A DNA stretch of 64,000 nt from Heliocybe sulcata. Its lineage: Eukaryota > Basidiomycota > Agaricomycetes > Gloeophyllales > Gloeophyllaceae. The notes beneath the pieces are model-generated. The model saw only the letters and a program-made list of their open reading frames with translations. It searched no databases and was not told where the DNA came from. Position 1 is the first letter of the stretch. Each line of letters begins with the position of its first letter. Location of the stretch: the NCBI GenBank assembly GCA_004369045.1, contig ML213525.1, positions 313,789 to 377,788 on the forward strand. Direction: 5' to 3'. The translations under genes were made by a program, and so were the position numbers. This document shows positions 42,849-55,693 of this stretch, in pieces.

Positions 42849-44923
42849 TCAACGCCAGCCGGCGACGTTCTCCTTGCCAGACTCCCTCTTCGCCCTGACG
42901 GGAGCACCGCCCACAATGCCGTGCCGCCTCGCAGCGAGAGCCTGCTTGGTGACAGCCCGGGGAGACGGCGAGCCAAGAGCAGCATCCGCGTCTTCGCTCT
43001 TCATACCGGGCGTAGTCGTGCCTACACTTGACTGTTTGACCGCTCCGCGCCTGGGATGAGGGGTAGCGGGCTTCTTGCTCTTGGACGAGAACGGCGGGTT
43101 GCCAGACAGCGTGAAGGACGCGGGCTTGCCGTGGAGAGTCTGTTGACGGCGGGTGCGCTTAGCGTCCTTCGTCGTCTTGATAGCAAGAACAGGCTCTTCT
43201 GAGGTGGTGATACGAGCAGGGATAGACTCGTCGGTGGGGATGGTGGGAGCTTGGACATGTTCCTCCGAGATGGTGACGAGAACGGGAGCAGCCACTTCGG
43301 CTTCGGCGGGCTCCCCGGAATCAACAGTGACGACGGGAGCAACAAGAGGCTCTTCAATGGCAATGATAGGGACGATAGTAGACTCTTCTTCTTCTTCTTC
43401 TTCTTCTTCTTCTTCTTCAGCGACGACAAGAAGAGTCAGAGCCTTCTGCTTCAACTTGCCCAGAAAGGGGATAGGCCCAGGCGTCCGCTCGTCGACGACG
43501 GGAACGATCGCAGGCTGTTCATCCTTGACGATGACGGATCGGTGCTGGAGCTGGCAAGCCTGAGGTACAGGAAGACAGCCGTCGATCGGCTGGACATCGA
43601 GAAGAGGACTTGCAGGAGGGGTCGGCGCGGGTGGGGTGCAGAGGAGCTCAGGAACAGACGTCACGCTGGGCAGACCGGCGTACAGGGAGATGAGATTGCT
43701 GTTGTCGCCGCTCGGAGACTCGCAAATCATGTCTTCTTCGCTGGGGCTGGTGTATCCCGAGTATACCGAGGCAGTGTCCGTGTCCGTGTACAAGGAAATG
43801 ATATCGCTGTTGTCACCGCTGGGAGACTCGCTGATCGTCTCAGGCTCGTTTCTGTCGCCGCTGGGAGATACATGGATGGCACTGGCCTGGTTGTTATCAA
43901 TGTTGGCAGACTCGGACGTCGTCCTGTCCTCGTTGGCGATGGGCTGCGTGGGGTCCACAGTCCCGGAGGGAGTATCTTCGTCATCAGCAGCAAAGAGAAC
44001 CTGACTGGGCCCGGCAAAGTCAGGCGACGTCGGTGGGGTGGGGATACCGCAGTCACAGTCGCGCCGATAGAACGTAATGCCAGACTTCCTCTTGCTCTTG
44101 TTCCTTCCCGTCTCCTGCACGCGGTCGACTGGCTTGATCTCCCTAGAGGTCGGCAGAGAGTACCGCCGTCCGCCAATGATCCTGCAGGGTGCGTGGGTGG
44201 GCGACCAGGTGGCTCGGTTTGCTGAGCGGCCGGTGATAGGAGAACCAGTGAGGAGTGTCAACGGGCGGGGAGCAGCTTTGACCGGAGGTGGTGTGCGCCA
44301 GGAAGCAAGGCGAGCAAGGACGGAGGTGGCTGACAGTTTCCCAATGTCGTTGTCCGAAGTGACTGCCGATGAGCGACCGAGCCATGAGTTGAGACTGGCA
44401 CACTTTGAGACAAAGGACTTCGTGGGCTTGGAGCCTTGTACGTTGGGTGCGATGCAGGTGGGAAGAGGAAGACCACTAGCAGGTTGCGAAGCGGTGAGGG
44501 GAGACCGAGTCTTGAGCACGCTGAGGATCGAGAGCATCAAGGCCGCACGCTACATCACACAATGTCAGTTAACTGGTAGGACACGCGGATACATTGGACG
44601 TACCTTCCCCTTGGCCCACTCTTTTAGACCCATCCAGTATTTATTCCCAACATGCGAGACACCCACCTGGCGATCCTTCAGAGTGTATACGTCAGTCACC
44701 AATTCCGGTATGAGAGATAGACGTGACTTACATTGCCATTGACCTGAGGCAGGATCTCCGTCTCGACCGAAGAAATCCTGCTGAATACCGTCTGGACCAG
44801 GGCAATGGAGCCCATGAGAGGAAGGATCCCCCGGTAGTAGAAGACCGTGCCGACGCAGAGAACGAAGAACCCAGTGACGAAGATATACAGAAGCCACACG
44901 TATGGATCGATACTCTCGGCCAT
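42849..44923 (-). CDS. Membrane-anchored low-complexity protein, basidiomycete hypothetical
   Basis: Three exons, about 640 residues. The N-terminus MAESIDPYVWLLYIFVTGFFVLCVGTVFYYRG holds one strong membrane helix, followed by a second hydrophobic stretch (LMGSIALVQTVFS). A short conserved part follows (VGVSHVGNKYWMGLKEWAKGK, AALMLSILSVLKTRSPL). The rest is a long Ser/Pro/Asp-rich, probably disordered domain. It contains three copies of SPSGD-type repeats (ESPSGDNS.(L/I)ISLY) and a run of about 14 glutamates encoded by a CTT microsatellite at 43384-43418. Near the C-terminus are basic segments and a typical KRESGKENV end. The start ATG 44923 precedes the helix directly. I do not recognise a functional domain. 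A role at a cellular membrane with a cytoplasmic or nuclear tail is only a guess. Confidence 0.72.
43384..43418. repeat. CTT/GAA microsatellite coding for poly-glutamate
   Basis: More than ten uninterrupted CTT triplets on the plus strand encode poly-Glu in the minus-strand membrane protein. Such pure tracts usually vary in length between strains. Confidence 0.9.
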
Positions 44924-46742
44924 GGTTGGCGACAAGGGATGTTCACGTCGGCAGTAGTTGTCGGTGCACGGCGTGAATGCAGTATCGGCGAGGTGAAAAG
45001 CAGCAGAAGAACATGCCAGACAGAGTTATAATGGATGGGTGGAATTGTCAGCCAACATGGCTGGCAGATAGGTCATTTCTAGCATCCAGCCGCGACCTTC
45101 GAGTGGTCCCCGGTCAACACCAAAATCGCGTCTGGTTGGCATAGACATTGACCGGTCACAGGACGCTACGAGTAGAAGTCACGCTGGGAGTTGCAGCAAA
45201 TTAAACTTGAAGGAATAATCCGGCGGGACCGCTCGCTATGGGATCTAGATCAATTTTGGTGGCTGTGCTGAGTAAGTGCTTCTTCGCAAATTCGATGTAC
45301 TCGAGTACTACAAACAATCCCAAAAGCTAAACTTAGGCTCGTTACACTACGGCGCTGCCTGCTCTAGTCTCAAAATTTGCGGATGAAACTGGCCCCGAAA
45401 AGTCTCCAAGTTTTGGAAGTTTTACCTCATTCTCCAGGTTGGCCCATGCTGAGGGTTGAAACTCACGAAGTTGATGATCCAGGGATCCATCGATGCTTGC
45501 CCTGGTGGCGTCCGCGTGGATTCAAACTACTCGCCGAGAGGGTCTCGCAAGTACTGTAGTCCCGCATCTGCAGCAAATAGGTGCGGTTGGATATGTTCGC
45601 CGTATACCAAGTGCGTGGTGCGTGATCATGCTAGTACGATTCAGCTTTTATTTTCTCAAGTCCTCCCGTTTTTGAATATTCGGGACAATATATCAGATCC
45701 ATGTCAAGAAACGGGGTCGCACATTCGAGTGTGAGCCCTCATTTCTACTGTCAGATTCGACGCATGCTCTTGAAACTAACTGTGTATGGGCCCGGGGCGT
45801 TTGACAGCAGCTGACAGACGGTATACCCACCACCACTGATGCAGTGCGTTCCGTCTTCCGGTTGCGAATTTGCGTCACGGCAATTCAGAGCTCAGCGGCA
45901 CTCCGATAGGAAGTTTGCGATCCGACCGGACGGGGGCTGCTGTCAATAACGTCAACCATCGCACTAGGAGCTCCATGCAAATTGTCCTGGCATTCGCATC
46001 GTGTAATTCCGAGTCACATTATTCCGGAGAATCTCCAGGCGCAGGCACTCCATGGGCGGTGATTGTGGCTCAGATCGTTCGGTTCGCCCAAGCCGCTCAT
46101 TTATCGAAGGAGCGCAACCGTATAGCTGCGGCGGACAGTGTGCTTTCAAACCATTATCTTGCACATCATGCCACCACCCAGCGAAATCCGGAGTGCAGTC
46201 CGGATACCGCCTCTGACACCCAGATGCCCACCAGATACTTGCAGCTGGCAAGTTGTGTTCGGTTCCGATGGCCAGATCCACCGATTCTAGGTGGTAAACG
46301 GGTTATCTCCGTGCCGTCACCAGCACAGATCTTAGCTTCGCTTCCTGCGTGTGGCATTCGGTGGCGACACCAGATCTGCGGGCGTCACTACCCGACTGCA
46401 CGGGAAGGCAGTAAGTATACGGTGAGGTCTGAGCAAGGTCCTCGACCTTTGAAGGGACCAGGATGGCAAGCACTTGACGATCGCAATGCCATGTAGCGCT
46501 CTTGCACAATTATACTCCAAGGATGCATTGACGACGATATACTCAAGCCCAGGGAAACGCTTCGATTGCCATGACATACTTGAAAATGAACACGACGAAG
46601 GGACTACAATGGATGAAATAAGCCGATATACGTGAAGACATCGTGAATAAAGTCTGAACAAACTCGTAAATTGAGCTGATCCAGTACATGACGAGTGACC
46701 AAAGACAACACCAAGAGGACCAGGGTAAAGAAATGCAGCTGC
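44924..46742. other. 1.8-kb intergenic region
   Basis: No gene is recognised. A plus-strand frame of 208 codons (45870-46496) has neither motif nor codon character that I can support. The right end is the 3' flank of the E2 gene. Confidence 0.4.
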
Positions 46743-47682
46743 CTAATCGAAAGCCTCTTCTGCACTCTGTCGCACCAGACGCCTGACCTTCTTCTTATAC
46801 GCTGATAAGCGAACGCCACACAGTGAGTACCTGAGGGAGCTGGTATGAAAGGAGGATGTGCATACCTGGGAAGTTCTCGCGAACTTCCTTCGCCGCGTCG
46901 ACATTGGCGGGACTGTCGAGGTTAGGTTTGTCCGACGAAAGAAGAGAGATGACGCTCAGGAGCTACACAAACGAAGTGCATCAGCGCGTATGTTGATCAT
47001 GGATTGCGGGAAACACGCACAATCGATTCTATAGTGTGCACTGGCAGCCACCTCTCTCCAGAGTCCTCGTAACCGTACTGGTCCTCACCGGGTGGGTGCT
47101 GGGGCGGGATCAATGATCTGATAACAAAGGATAGCAACGAGTGAACAGAACTTACCAGGATCGAAATGCAGACGACTCCATCGGAGTAAACTGTCCTCCT
47201 TGTTAGCATCTATAAATGTTGGGTACGGATACAACTCACTGTTTGGATGCCACATTGGAGTAATGAATTTCATCTTCGGTGGCTGGATAGGGAAATCGGG
47301 TGGAAAGGATAACCGCGCTTTGAAGAATCCACCTTCGCTGCAGGTCAAAGGATTACGCATCCGACTATCGCCGTACCGATAGTAAACTCACTAGAGCGTA
47401 TCCGGTGGCCTGACATACATCCGATGAGTGGCGCTCCAAGCAGACCGACAGAGGCTGAACTCACCCGATAATCATGACCTCCCACTCATACAGATTGTTC
47501 TCATCAACAAGCCCTTATTCGACGTCAATCTGTCAGGGACCATTTGAAGATAGTCACTGCACGAGAGTGGAATACCGACCTGCGGAGAACCCCTCCACGG
47601 GATGCTTCATGAGCTCCGTAAGCTGCCGCCGGAGCAGCAGCGTGTTCGACGGTGTACCCGTTGTACTCGAAGACGACGCCAT
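46743..47682 (-). CDS. ubc15: Ubiquitin-conjugating enzyme E2, UBE2G1/Ubc15 type
   Basis: Minus strand, several short introns, about 165 residues. It starts MASSSSTTGTPSNTLLLRRQL, then MKHPVEGFSAGLVDENNLYEWEVMIIG, GGFFKARLSFPPDFP, PPKMKFITPMWHPN and YSDGVVCISILHPPGED. The active-site Cys lies in GVVCISIL, followed by the acidic loop insertion QYGYEDSGERWLPVHTIESI that defines the UBE2G/Ubc7 subgroup. The end SPANVDAAKEVRENFP and KKKVRRLVRQSAEEAFD matches fission yeast Ubc15/human UBE2G1 rather than Ubc7. It transfers ubiquitin from E1 to E3-bound substrates. It is divergent to RPC2 across 204 bp. Confidence 0.9.
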
Positions 47683-47886
47683 TGATGCCAGGGATATCCG
47701 ATGTTAGACGATGTGCACAAAGAACCGTCGGTTGTAAGTACGGGAGCTGATGGGCGCCTGTAGCCTCGGCGCCTTCCTTTGCCCCGTTATATACCCCGTA
47801 TCACGTGACGCATAAAAGTTGCGATCGGGGAAGGCTATATGCGCCTCTTGCGTCCTCGTCGGCGACCGTGACGACCGCACATCGAA
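47683..47886. promoter_or_regulatory. Bidirectional promoter of E2 (Ubc15 type) and RPC2
   Basis: This 204-bp region contains ATCACGTGAC at 47800-47809, the same E-box type as in the kinase cassettes, and a TTATATA element just before it. Its presence at an unrelated housekeeping promoter shows that the motif is not specific to the cassette. Confidence 0.5.
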
Positions 47887-50800
47887 ATGGGGCCTTACGC
47901 CATGGAGGAAGACGACTGGCAGAACCCGGATGCGGCTCACTGGAAGGGACTGGGCCTCACAGACCCCGTGAAGAGCATAGAGGTTCGTCTCATGTGAGTC
48001 ACTCCGTTTACTTCGATCCTCAGGCATCTCTACAGGACAAATGGCTATTGCTGCCCGCTTTTCTGAAAGTAAAAGGCTTGGTAAAGCAGCACATCGATTC
48101 TTTCAATTACTTCGTAGACGTGGACATCAAGAACATTGTCAAGGCGAATAACAAGATCACCTCCGATGTCGATCCTCGCTTCTGGCTGAAATATACCGAC
48201 ATTGCTGTGGGCTTTCCGGATCGGACGGACGCAGATGCCATAGACAAGAGTGTCACACCCCACGAATGCCGTCTGCGAGACACGACTTATGGCGCGCCGA
48301 TCCTCGTTACAATTCAATACACTCGAGGCAAGAATATTATTCGGAGGGCGAATGTGAATATTGGACGACTGCCTATCATGCTGCGAAGTAACAAGTGCGT
48401 TCTCACCGGCCGAAATGAGGCGCAGATGGCGCGCATGACCGAGTGCCCGCTGGATCCTGGCGGCTATTTTATTGTCAAAGGCACGGAGAAGGTCATCCTT
48501 GTTCAGGAGCAGCTCAGTAAAAATCGTATCATCGTGGAAACGGATCCGACCAAAGGTGTAGTTCAAGCATCCTGTACATCGTGAGTCATATACCCTTTTA
48601 ATGAGGTTGTCCCCTGACATTATCCAGGTCTACCCACGGTGGCTTGAAGTCGAAGACGTATGTCGCCACGAAGAAAGGGAAGATTTACCTCCGTCATAAC
48701 TCTATTCATGAAGATGTCCCGATTGTCATTGCACTCAAAGCCCTTGGCATCCAGTCCGACAAGGAGATTCTCTTGTTGACCGCGGGGAATTCTGAGGCTT
48801 ACAAAGTGACGTTCTCCGCCAACCTCGAAGAGGCCGCCAAACTAGGGGTCCTTACTCGCCATCAAGCCCTGGAGTATATAGGCGCCCGAGTCAAGATAAA
48901 CCGCAAGGTCGTCGGTCCGAGGCGTCCTGCCTGGGAAGAGGCACTCGAGGCACTAGCCACCATTGTCCTAGCTCATGTGCCCGTCGTTGGACTCGACTTC
49001 CGGTCGAAAGCAATTTTCGTCGCGACCATGACACGGCGTGTACTTATGGCGATGCACGATGAGAAGATGGTCGATGACCGCGATTACGTCGGCAATAAAC
49101 GTCTCGAGCTGTGGGTGTCATCACCTCTTCTATATCCTATGTAATCCATGTGGAGACCTCCTTTCTAGTGCCGGTCAGCTTCTTGCGCTGCTGTTCGAAG
49201 ACCTGTTCAAGACGTTCAATACCAACCTGAAGGCCTCCATCGACAAGGTCCTCAAGAAGCCTTCCCGGACGAACGAGTTTGACGCCTTCAATACGATGCA
49301 ATTCCAAGGCGATCACATTACCTCGGGCTTTGTGCGCGCCATCTCCACGGGCAACTGGTCGCTGAAGCGGTTCAAGATGGAGCGCGCCGGAGTCACGCAC
49401 GTCTTGAGCAGATTCAGCTATATCTCGGCATTAGGTATGATGACGCGAATATCATCCCAGTTCGAAAAGACCAGAAAAGTCAGCGGTCCCCGAGCACTCC
49501 AGCCCAGCCAATGGGGTATGCTATGTCCCAGTGATACTCCCGAAGGCGAGGCGTGCGGATTGGTGAAGAATCTTGCGCTAATGACCCATATCACGACCGA
49601 CGTGGAGGAAGAACCTATAGTCCGTATAGCCTATATGCTGGGAGTGGAAGGTGGGTGCTGACCGGCTTGATACTCCAGTAAGTGCATATTTGACGTGCAA
49701 TGCAGACATCAGCTTGGCCACCGGCACAGAGATCTATGGAGCAAACACGTTTGTTGTGCATGTGAACGGCACCATCATTGGTTTGACCCGGTATCCGGCA
49801 CGCTTCGTCAGCAACTTCAGGAAACTGCGTCGGGCAGGAAAATTCAGCGAATTCGTCAGCGTGTACATTAATCATCACCATCGTACAGTGCAGATTGCTA
49901 CGGATGGAGGTCGTATCTGCCGCCCTATGATCATCATCGAGAACGGCAAGCCCAGGGTGAACTCTGAGCATATCTCGGTACGTCCAAGTTGCGATAGTAT
50001 TGCGAGCTGCAGATTTCTTACCTTGATTGGGCAGATGTTGAAAAAGGGAGAGATGACCTTTGACGACTTCCTGCATCGCGGACTCGTTGAGTACCTTGAT
50101 GTGAACGAAGAAAATGACTCTTACATTGCCCTATACGAGCCGGACATTGTGCCGACCACGACACACCTCGAGATCGAGCCGTTCACCCTTCTAGGAGCCG
50201 TAGCCGGTCTCATACCCTATCCTCATCACAATCAGTCCCCTCGGAACACATATCAATGCGCTATGGGTAAACAGGCCATCGGAGCGATCGGATATAACCA
50301 GCTAAACCGGATCGATACCTTGCTTTATCTCCTGGTCTATCCGCAGCAACCAATGGTGAAGACAAAGACCATCGACCTGGTGGGCTACGACCGACTGCCA
50401 GCCGGCCAGAATGCTACCGTTGCCGTGATGAGTTACTCCGGCTACGATATCGAGGATGCCCTCATCCTTAACAAGGTCGGTCCCTTCGTGGTGGCGGTAC
50501 CTTGTCTCGATTCTGATCGCAGTACTTGTAAAAGGCTAGTTTGGATCGAGGCTACGGACGGTGTCAAGTGCTTCGCAAGAATACCGCGCTGATCCGCAAA
50601 TACCCCAACGGCACGTGAGTGGGAATCCCGGCGGTTCTGCCACGACGCACAGTGCTGATCTTGATATTGATTCCTCAGATTTGATCGTCTTGCCGATGCC
50701 CCTCTAGACGAGAACGGACAGGTACAAAAGAAATTTGATATCATCCAATTAGACGGGCTAGCGGGGGTCGGCGAACGTGTTGATCCGGGCGACGTCTATG

Positions 50801-52128
50801 TCAACAAGCAGATGCCCACGAACGCCAACGATAATACCTTCTCCGGGCAGGCGGCTACGGTACCGTACAAGAACTCGCCCTTGACTTACAAGTCACCCGT
50901 GGCTGGAAACATCGATAAGGTGATGATCACAGACACCGAAAATGAGCAGACGCTCATCAAAGTCCTGATCCGCCAAACCCGGAGGCCTGAGCTTGGGGAC
51001 AAGTTCTCATCGAGGCATGGACAGAAAGGTGTCTGTGGATTGATCGTCAACCAGGAGGACATGCCTTTCAATGACCAAGGGATCGTTCCTGGTACGTTAA
51101 TAGTACCGCTTGCCAGGAACTGCACATTGCGTGCTGAACTTAACTTTAGATACAATCATGAATCCGCATGGCTTCCCCTCGCGCATGACGGTCGGGAAGA
51201 TGATAGAGCTTTTGGCTGGCAAGGTCGGTCCGCTGCTATCACAACGTGTATGTCAAACTAACAGAATCAGCTCAGGCCGGAGTTCTGTCTGGAAAATTAC
51301 AGTACGGCACTGCATTTGGTGGTTCCAAGGTAAGAGAGTCTATCTCCGGAATAGATAGACCCGGCCTGACTAACTAAAATAGGTCGAAGACATGTCTCGA
51401 ATCCTCATTGAGAATGGATTTAGCTACTCTGGTAAGGACATGCTGACGAGTGGGATTACCGGCGAGCCTATGGAAGCCTACGTGTACTTCGGGCCTATCT
51501 ATTACCAGGTAGGCATTCTGCTCCATTCTCCAAGGTCCGTACCGGTATGCACTTACGATGCTTTACTACAGAAACTAAGTAAGAACCGCCCGTATCGCCA
51601 CTTGCTGCATATAGACTGAGACATATTCGCACAGAGCACATGGTGATGGACAAGATGCATGCGCGAGCGAGGTAAGTCCTGTACATCCGAGATCTGTCGG
51701 ACGTACTAGTACGCCACCTACGATCGTGCTGATATCGAGATCAGAGGTCCTCGTGCTACGCTAACGCGTCAACCCACTGAGGGTCGCTCGAGGGAAGGCG
51801 GGTTGCGTCTAGGAGAGATGGAACGCGATTGCCTGATCGGATACGGCGCTACCCAACTTTTGCTGGAGCGGCTCATGATATCTTCTGATCAGTTCGAGGT
51901 CAATGCGTGCGAGGAGTGCGGATTGATGGGATACAATGGCTGGTGCACCTACTGCAAGAGCTCGAAGAAGATGGCGCAACTCACTATCCCTTATGCTGCA
52001 AAGTTGTTGTTCCAGGAAGTACGTATCTCGGAAATATCTTCATGCTAAAGGCTGTGTGCTGATTGACATTGTGCGTACAGTTGATGGCTATGAATGTCGT
52101 TCCTCGGCTGGTGCTGGATGATGCTTGA
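47887..52128 (+). CDS. RET1: RNA polymerase III second-largest subunit (RPC2/Ret1)
   Basis: Multi-exon gene, about 1,130 residues. The start ATG 47887 (an in-frame ATG at 47902 is also possible) is followed by [21 protein letters not shown]. Diagnostic stretches are [42 protein letters not shown]-type [109 protein letters not shown] and [15 protein letters not shown]-terminal zinc finger CEECG..WCTYCK and the end [12 protein letters not shown] close the protein. The [11 protein letters not shown] start and the zinc-finger context identify Pol III rather than Pol II or I. It forms the Pol III active centre with RPC1 and transcribes tRNA and 5S genes. Confidence 0.95.
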
Positions 52129-52760
52129 GGTGTGTCAGGAAGGTACAGATCATTGTATTTTTATTGCCATCGTATTGCTGTCTAATCAATTGATCATCTA
52201 ATGTATTTCTCGTGTACCACTATGGAGCAACTCCTGACACAGCGAACAATCCCCGTTGTGTCGGCGGTCAACTGATATCGCTCTCTGGGACCCACTCTCG
52301 GGCAAGACTTGAAACGCCCGAATACCATGATTGGCAGACAACCGCCCTTGGGTATCATTAGAAGGTAGGATATCACTGTTATGACTCGCAGTTGCGACGC
52401 GGTGGGTGTTGGAGGGCGTCAGAAGTTGGATCAAAGGAACCGAGGTGCACATAACCTCGGTAATGGCTTTGTAATGGGTCCGAGTTGTTGTCTCGATTTG
52501 CTTGTCCTGGGACCCGACACTCGGCCGAGAGAAACTGGTTTCGATGTCGTGCAGTACTTAGCTCTCTTGTTCCGCTGAGCTCGGCGTACTTATTATCACA
52601 CGGCAGTAAATGTTGAGCGCTTCTGGATCGGGCACTCGAATATTCCCCGTGACCGGGGAATGGCAGCCAGAAACTCGGCACCGGCGTTCGCTTGCACTTG
52701 CTCTTACATCGACGAGCCCTTCCTTACATTGCTGGGGTTACTGTTCTAATCGCTATCATC
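52129..52760. other. Intergenic between RPC2 and the second E2 gene
   Basis: 630 bp holding the RPC2 3' region and the promoter of the downstream E2. Two loosely similar stretches (CTGGGACCC.CTCGG at about 52285 and 52508) may be a decayed short repeat. A perfect inverted pair ATTCCCCGTGACCGGGGAAT lies at about 52632-52651. Confidence 0.4.
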
Positions 52761-53691
52761 ATGTCTGCTCGAGGATCCGGAAGCGCCACCGCACTGAGAC
52801 GGCTAATGACAGAATACAAGCAACTGACTTCTCAGGGTACGTTGCTGGGCCTCCGGGTTATAGCTCCTGTTATGTGATACCTGTTCCACCTCTTAGGCTC
52901 GCCGGATGGCATGTTTACTGCCGGTCGGTGTATCGGATGAGTTCGTGTCAGTTGACACTGGGCTCACCCTTCTCTTCCGTCGCCTAGGCCCGGTGTCAGA
53001 ATCCGATTTCTTTACCTGGGAGGCCCTTATTGTCGGACCAGAGGACACACCGTTCGTGAGCGCCACACAGTCCCTTGGAACGAGAAACGCAGATACTGAA
53101 ACGACAGTGCGTCTGCGAAGGAAGGAGGGGTTTTTGTTGCGAAGTTGACGTTCGTACGTACTTCGGCCTGCTCGGGTTCAGGACCGGCTTGTCACTCGGA
53201 TATGACAGCCCTCCGACTATCCGTTGTCTCCATTCAAGATGAAGTTCGACCCACCCTTGTTCCACCCTAACAGTAAGCATCAAATCTCCCTCTGCCGTAA
53301 CCACCTGCTCAAATTTTCCTAGTCTATCCCGACGGCACGGTTTGTATTTCCATTCTGCACACACCGGGCGACGATCCGACGCAGTACGAGTCCGCTTCCG
53401 AGCGCTGGAGCCCCGTGCAGAGCGTCGAAAAGGTGATCCTCAGCGTCGTATCCATGCTAGCCGGTATGATCGTGATTCCTGTGCGCGCACCGAACGACCT
53501 GACACTGCGAATCCCTCGGACAGAGCCGAACTTGGAGAGTGGGGCGAACATCGACTGCTGCAAGCTGTATCGGGATAATCGGGCGGTAAGCACACAGCGC
53601 ATGGGTCACCCCCTCAACCTAATCAATGCCCGATTCACAGGAGTATGAACGGATAGTGAGGGAAAGCATCAAGGAACAACTTGGTTTGTAG
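52761..53691 (+). CDS. UBC7: Ubiquitin-conjugating enzyme E2, UBE2G2/Ubc7 type
   Basis: About seven short exons, 165 residues. It starts [25 protein letters not shown], then [55 protein letters not shown] and [22 protein letters not shown]. The active Cys lies in GTVCISIL, and the acidic loop insertion is present. [21 protein letters not shown] and [32 protein letters not shown] complete the protein. In yeast, Ubc7 works with the ER-associated degradation ligases Hrd1 and Doa10 through Cue1. The intron after TPF splices to EGGVF, confirming that the gene is intact. Confidence 0.92.
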
Positions 53692-53937
53692 TCACATTAA
53701 AGCAGATTTATCATCACGTGTACCACTAGTGCTGCATTCGTACATTGAACTGCCCTAATAACCAACTTGGACGGCTCCGTGTATGGCCTCCTCCAACCTA
53801 CGCGAAGAGAACCGACGCAACCACCGTGCCACCATGCTATTACAACAGAGCTAAACTATTTATGATGCTATATAGAGATATGAATCTTCGATACCAATTA
53901 ATTTACAGTAATCCAGATTGAAGGGGTCGTCCAGTCC

Positions 53938-55693
53938 CTAGCGTGCGGCTAATTGCGAAGATTTGAAGACCCTGGCGTCGACCTCTGGGCCCCGCCTTCC
54001 GAACAGGTGCCGCTGGGCGTACTCGTTCCTGAACATACCATACGGATCAACTGTTTCGAGTACGCCGATGAAGTCATGGAAACGAGGATATAGTTGCCGG
54101 AGATCCTCAGGGCGCAGTGGGTGGGCCTTTGCCCAGTGGGGCCGGCCACCATGCCTCCTCAGGATGTTCTCGAATCGCTCGAATAGTTTGCGATAAGGTA
54201 CTTTTAGATTGTAGGGTCTGGATACCGAGTTAGAGGACAACTGAATGTGGAACGAGAGGTGCTCACTTGTATTGTATAATGCCGATCCAGCATGTTCGCT
54301 GCCCGTTACTGGGAGAGAGCCATATATCATCTGCCTCCGTGAATCGAATCTCGATTGGGAAGTGGGGTCGCAGACCTCTCGGGTTACTATGCTCGTCTTG
54401 TAACCAGGAGCGCAAGTCGGATAGGCACGTCTTCGCCTGGTCATAAGGGACAGCCCATTCAGTGGTGTATTGGAGATACTGCGAAGCCGTCAGCCAATGG
54501 AGCATACAAATATCCGGATAAGCTCGCCTTGCAATCGAGGTTGAAAATCCGGTAGCTGTCATCAATGGCGACGGTCGTCTCGCTACTCAGCCAGGATGCA
54601 AACTTGCCCGTCCAGATGTTCACAGGTGCAATATACCGGCCGATGAACATCATGAATTGGATCAGATGGTACCCGAGGAGCGTATTCCAGAACCAACTCG
54701 TTGCTGCGGTTTTAGGCTGAGCACATGGTGAGTATCCGCAAAGAAGACGAAGGATGATGGGATTTTACCTCAGAGGTGCGGTTCGCCGCGCTCACTCGCA
54801 AGGTATCGGCCTGCGGGAACCACCACAGGCGGACGTGCTCCGCAGAAGGCACCAGCTCATCAAGGGTCCGGAGGCCCTCATCAAAGCCGATGGTGTACTG
54901 CGTCTCCTTGAGTCTGAAGGCGGGCTCGACCTCGAGCTGGATAGCGAGTATCAGGCCAGTCGTCCCGAGGCCGCATATCGACGCTATAAATAAATCGGAG
55001 CGTTCCTGCCGGGAACAGCGCACACGAGAGCCATCGGCCAAGAGGAGAGTCAGGGACAGGACATGCGTCGACATAACGCCATATGTGATGCCTGAGCCAT
55101 GGGTGGCGGTTGTAATTATGCCTGCGAGAGTCTGATCGGATATGGAGCCGACATTTATCATGGCAAGTCCATGCGCGGCGAGTTCATCGTGCAGCGAGTT
55201 GAGGGTGATGCCGGCTTGCGCCACGACATAGCGTTTCTCGTAGTCAACCTGTGCGGCGGATGCCGAGATGCATCAGAAGACGGAATAAAATCGGATGATA
55301 AGATAAAATTCGGGCGATCGGAGACGCGGAACCGTCCACAAACTGCAGAGATGCAGCACAGCAAGCAGGGGCAAACACGCGTACCTCGAGAACACGGCAA
55401 AGTTTATCGGTCCGCACCATGTACCCGCTCGTGCACGCCAGGTCGCTGGGACTGTGCCCGACCCCAGCTGCGCGCACCGTCTTGCCCTCGCGACGTGCCA
55501 GCTCGAGTATGAGTTCGCATTGGTAGTCCGTCTCTGGCTCGAAGACGGTGACAGGTACACAGGTGTAGGTCCTTGCCCAGTTGTGGAAGCGCGAGCGTGG
55601 CGAGGCCAGAGGGATGGTAATTGGCTCGAGAAGATTATAAAGGACAGGTAGAGGTATGTCGGGAAGCCGCTGGATTGCAAGTGAGTGAGACAT
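53938..55693 (-). CDS. ALO1: D-arabinono-1,4-lactone oxidase
   Basis: Minus strand, several introns, roughly 490 residues. It starts MSHSLAIQRLPDIPLPVL, then HNWARTYTCVP, AAGVGHSPSDLACTSGYMV (the VAO-family FAD-binding motif with the GHS block that includes the expected covalent-FAD His), VAQAGITLNSLHDELAAHGLAM, SDQTLAGIITTATHGSG, WLQDEHSNPRGLRPHFPIEIRF, GRPHWAKAHPLRPEDL (the HWAK motif) and DPYGMFRNEYAQRHLFG. The C-terminus is KSSQLAAR. The enzyme performs the last step of D-erythroascorbate synthesis on the mitochondrial outer membrane and yields hydrogen peroxide. The hydrophobic segment YHLIQFMMFIGRYIAP fits a membrane-associated enzyme. Confidence 0.94.

Noticed and set aside
43251-44225. 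A 324-codon plus-strand frame with a poly-Phe run
   Set aside because: It is antisense to the membrane protein gene; the poly-Phe is the complement of the CTT tract read in another frame.
45870-46496. A 208-codon plus-strand open frame in the region before the E2 gene
   Set aside because: There is no recognisable domain, splice support or codon character, and overlapping antisense frames are similarly long.
47683-52128. tRNA or 5S genes near the Pol III subunit gene
   Set aside because: I looked for A- and B-box patterns (GGTTCGAATCC-type) here and elsewhere in the window and saw no convincing tRNA fold.
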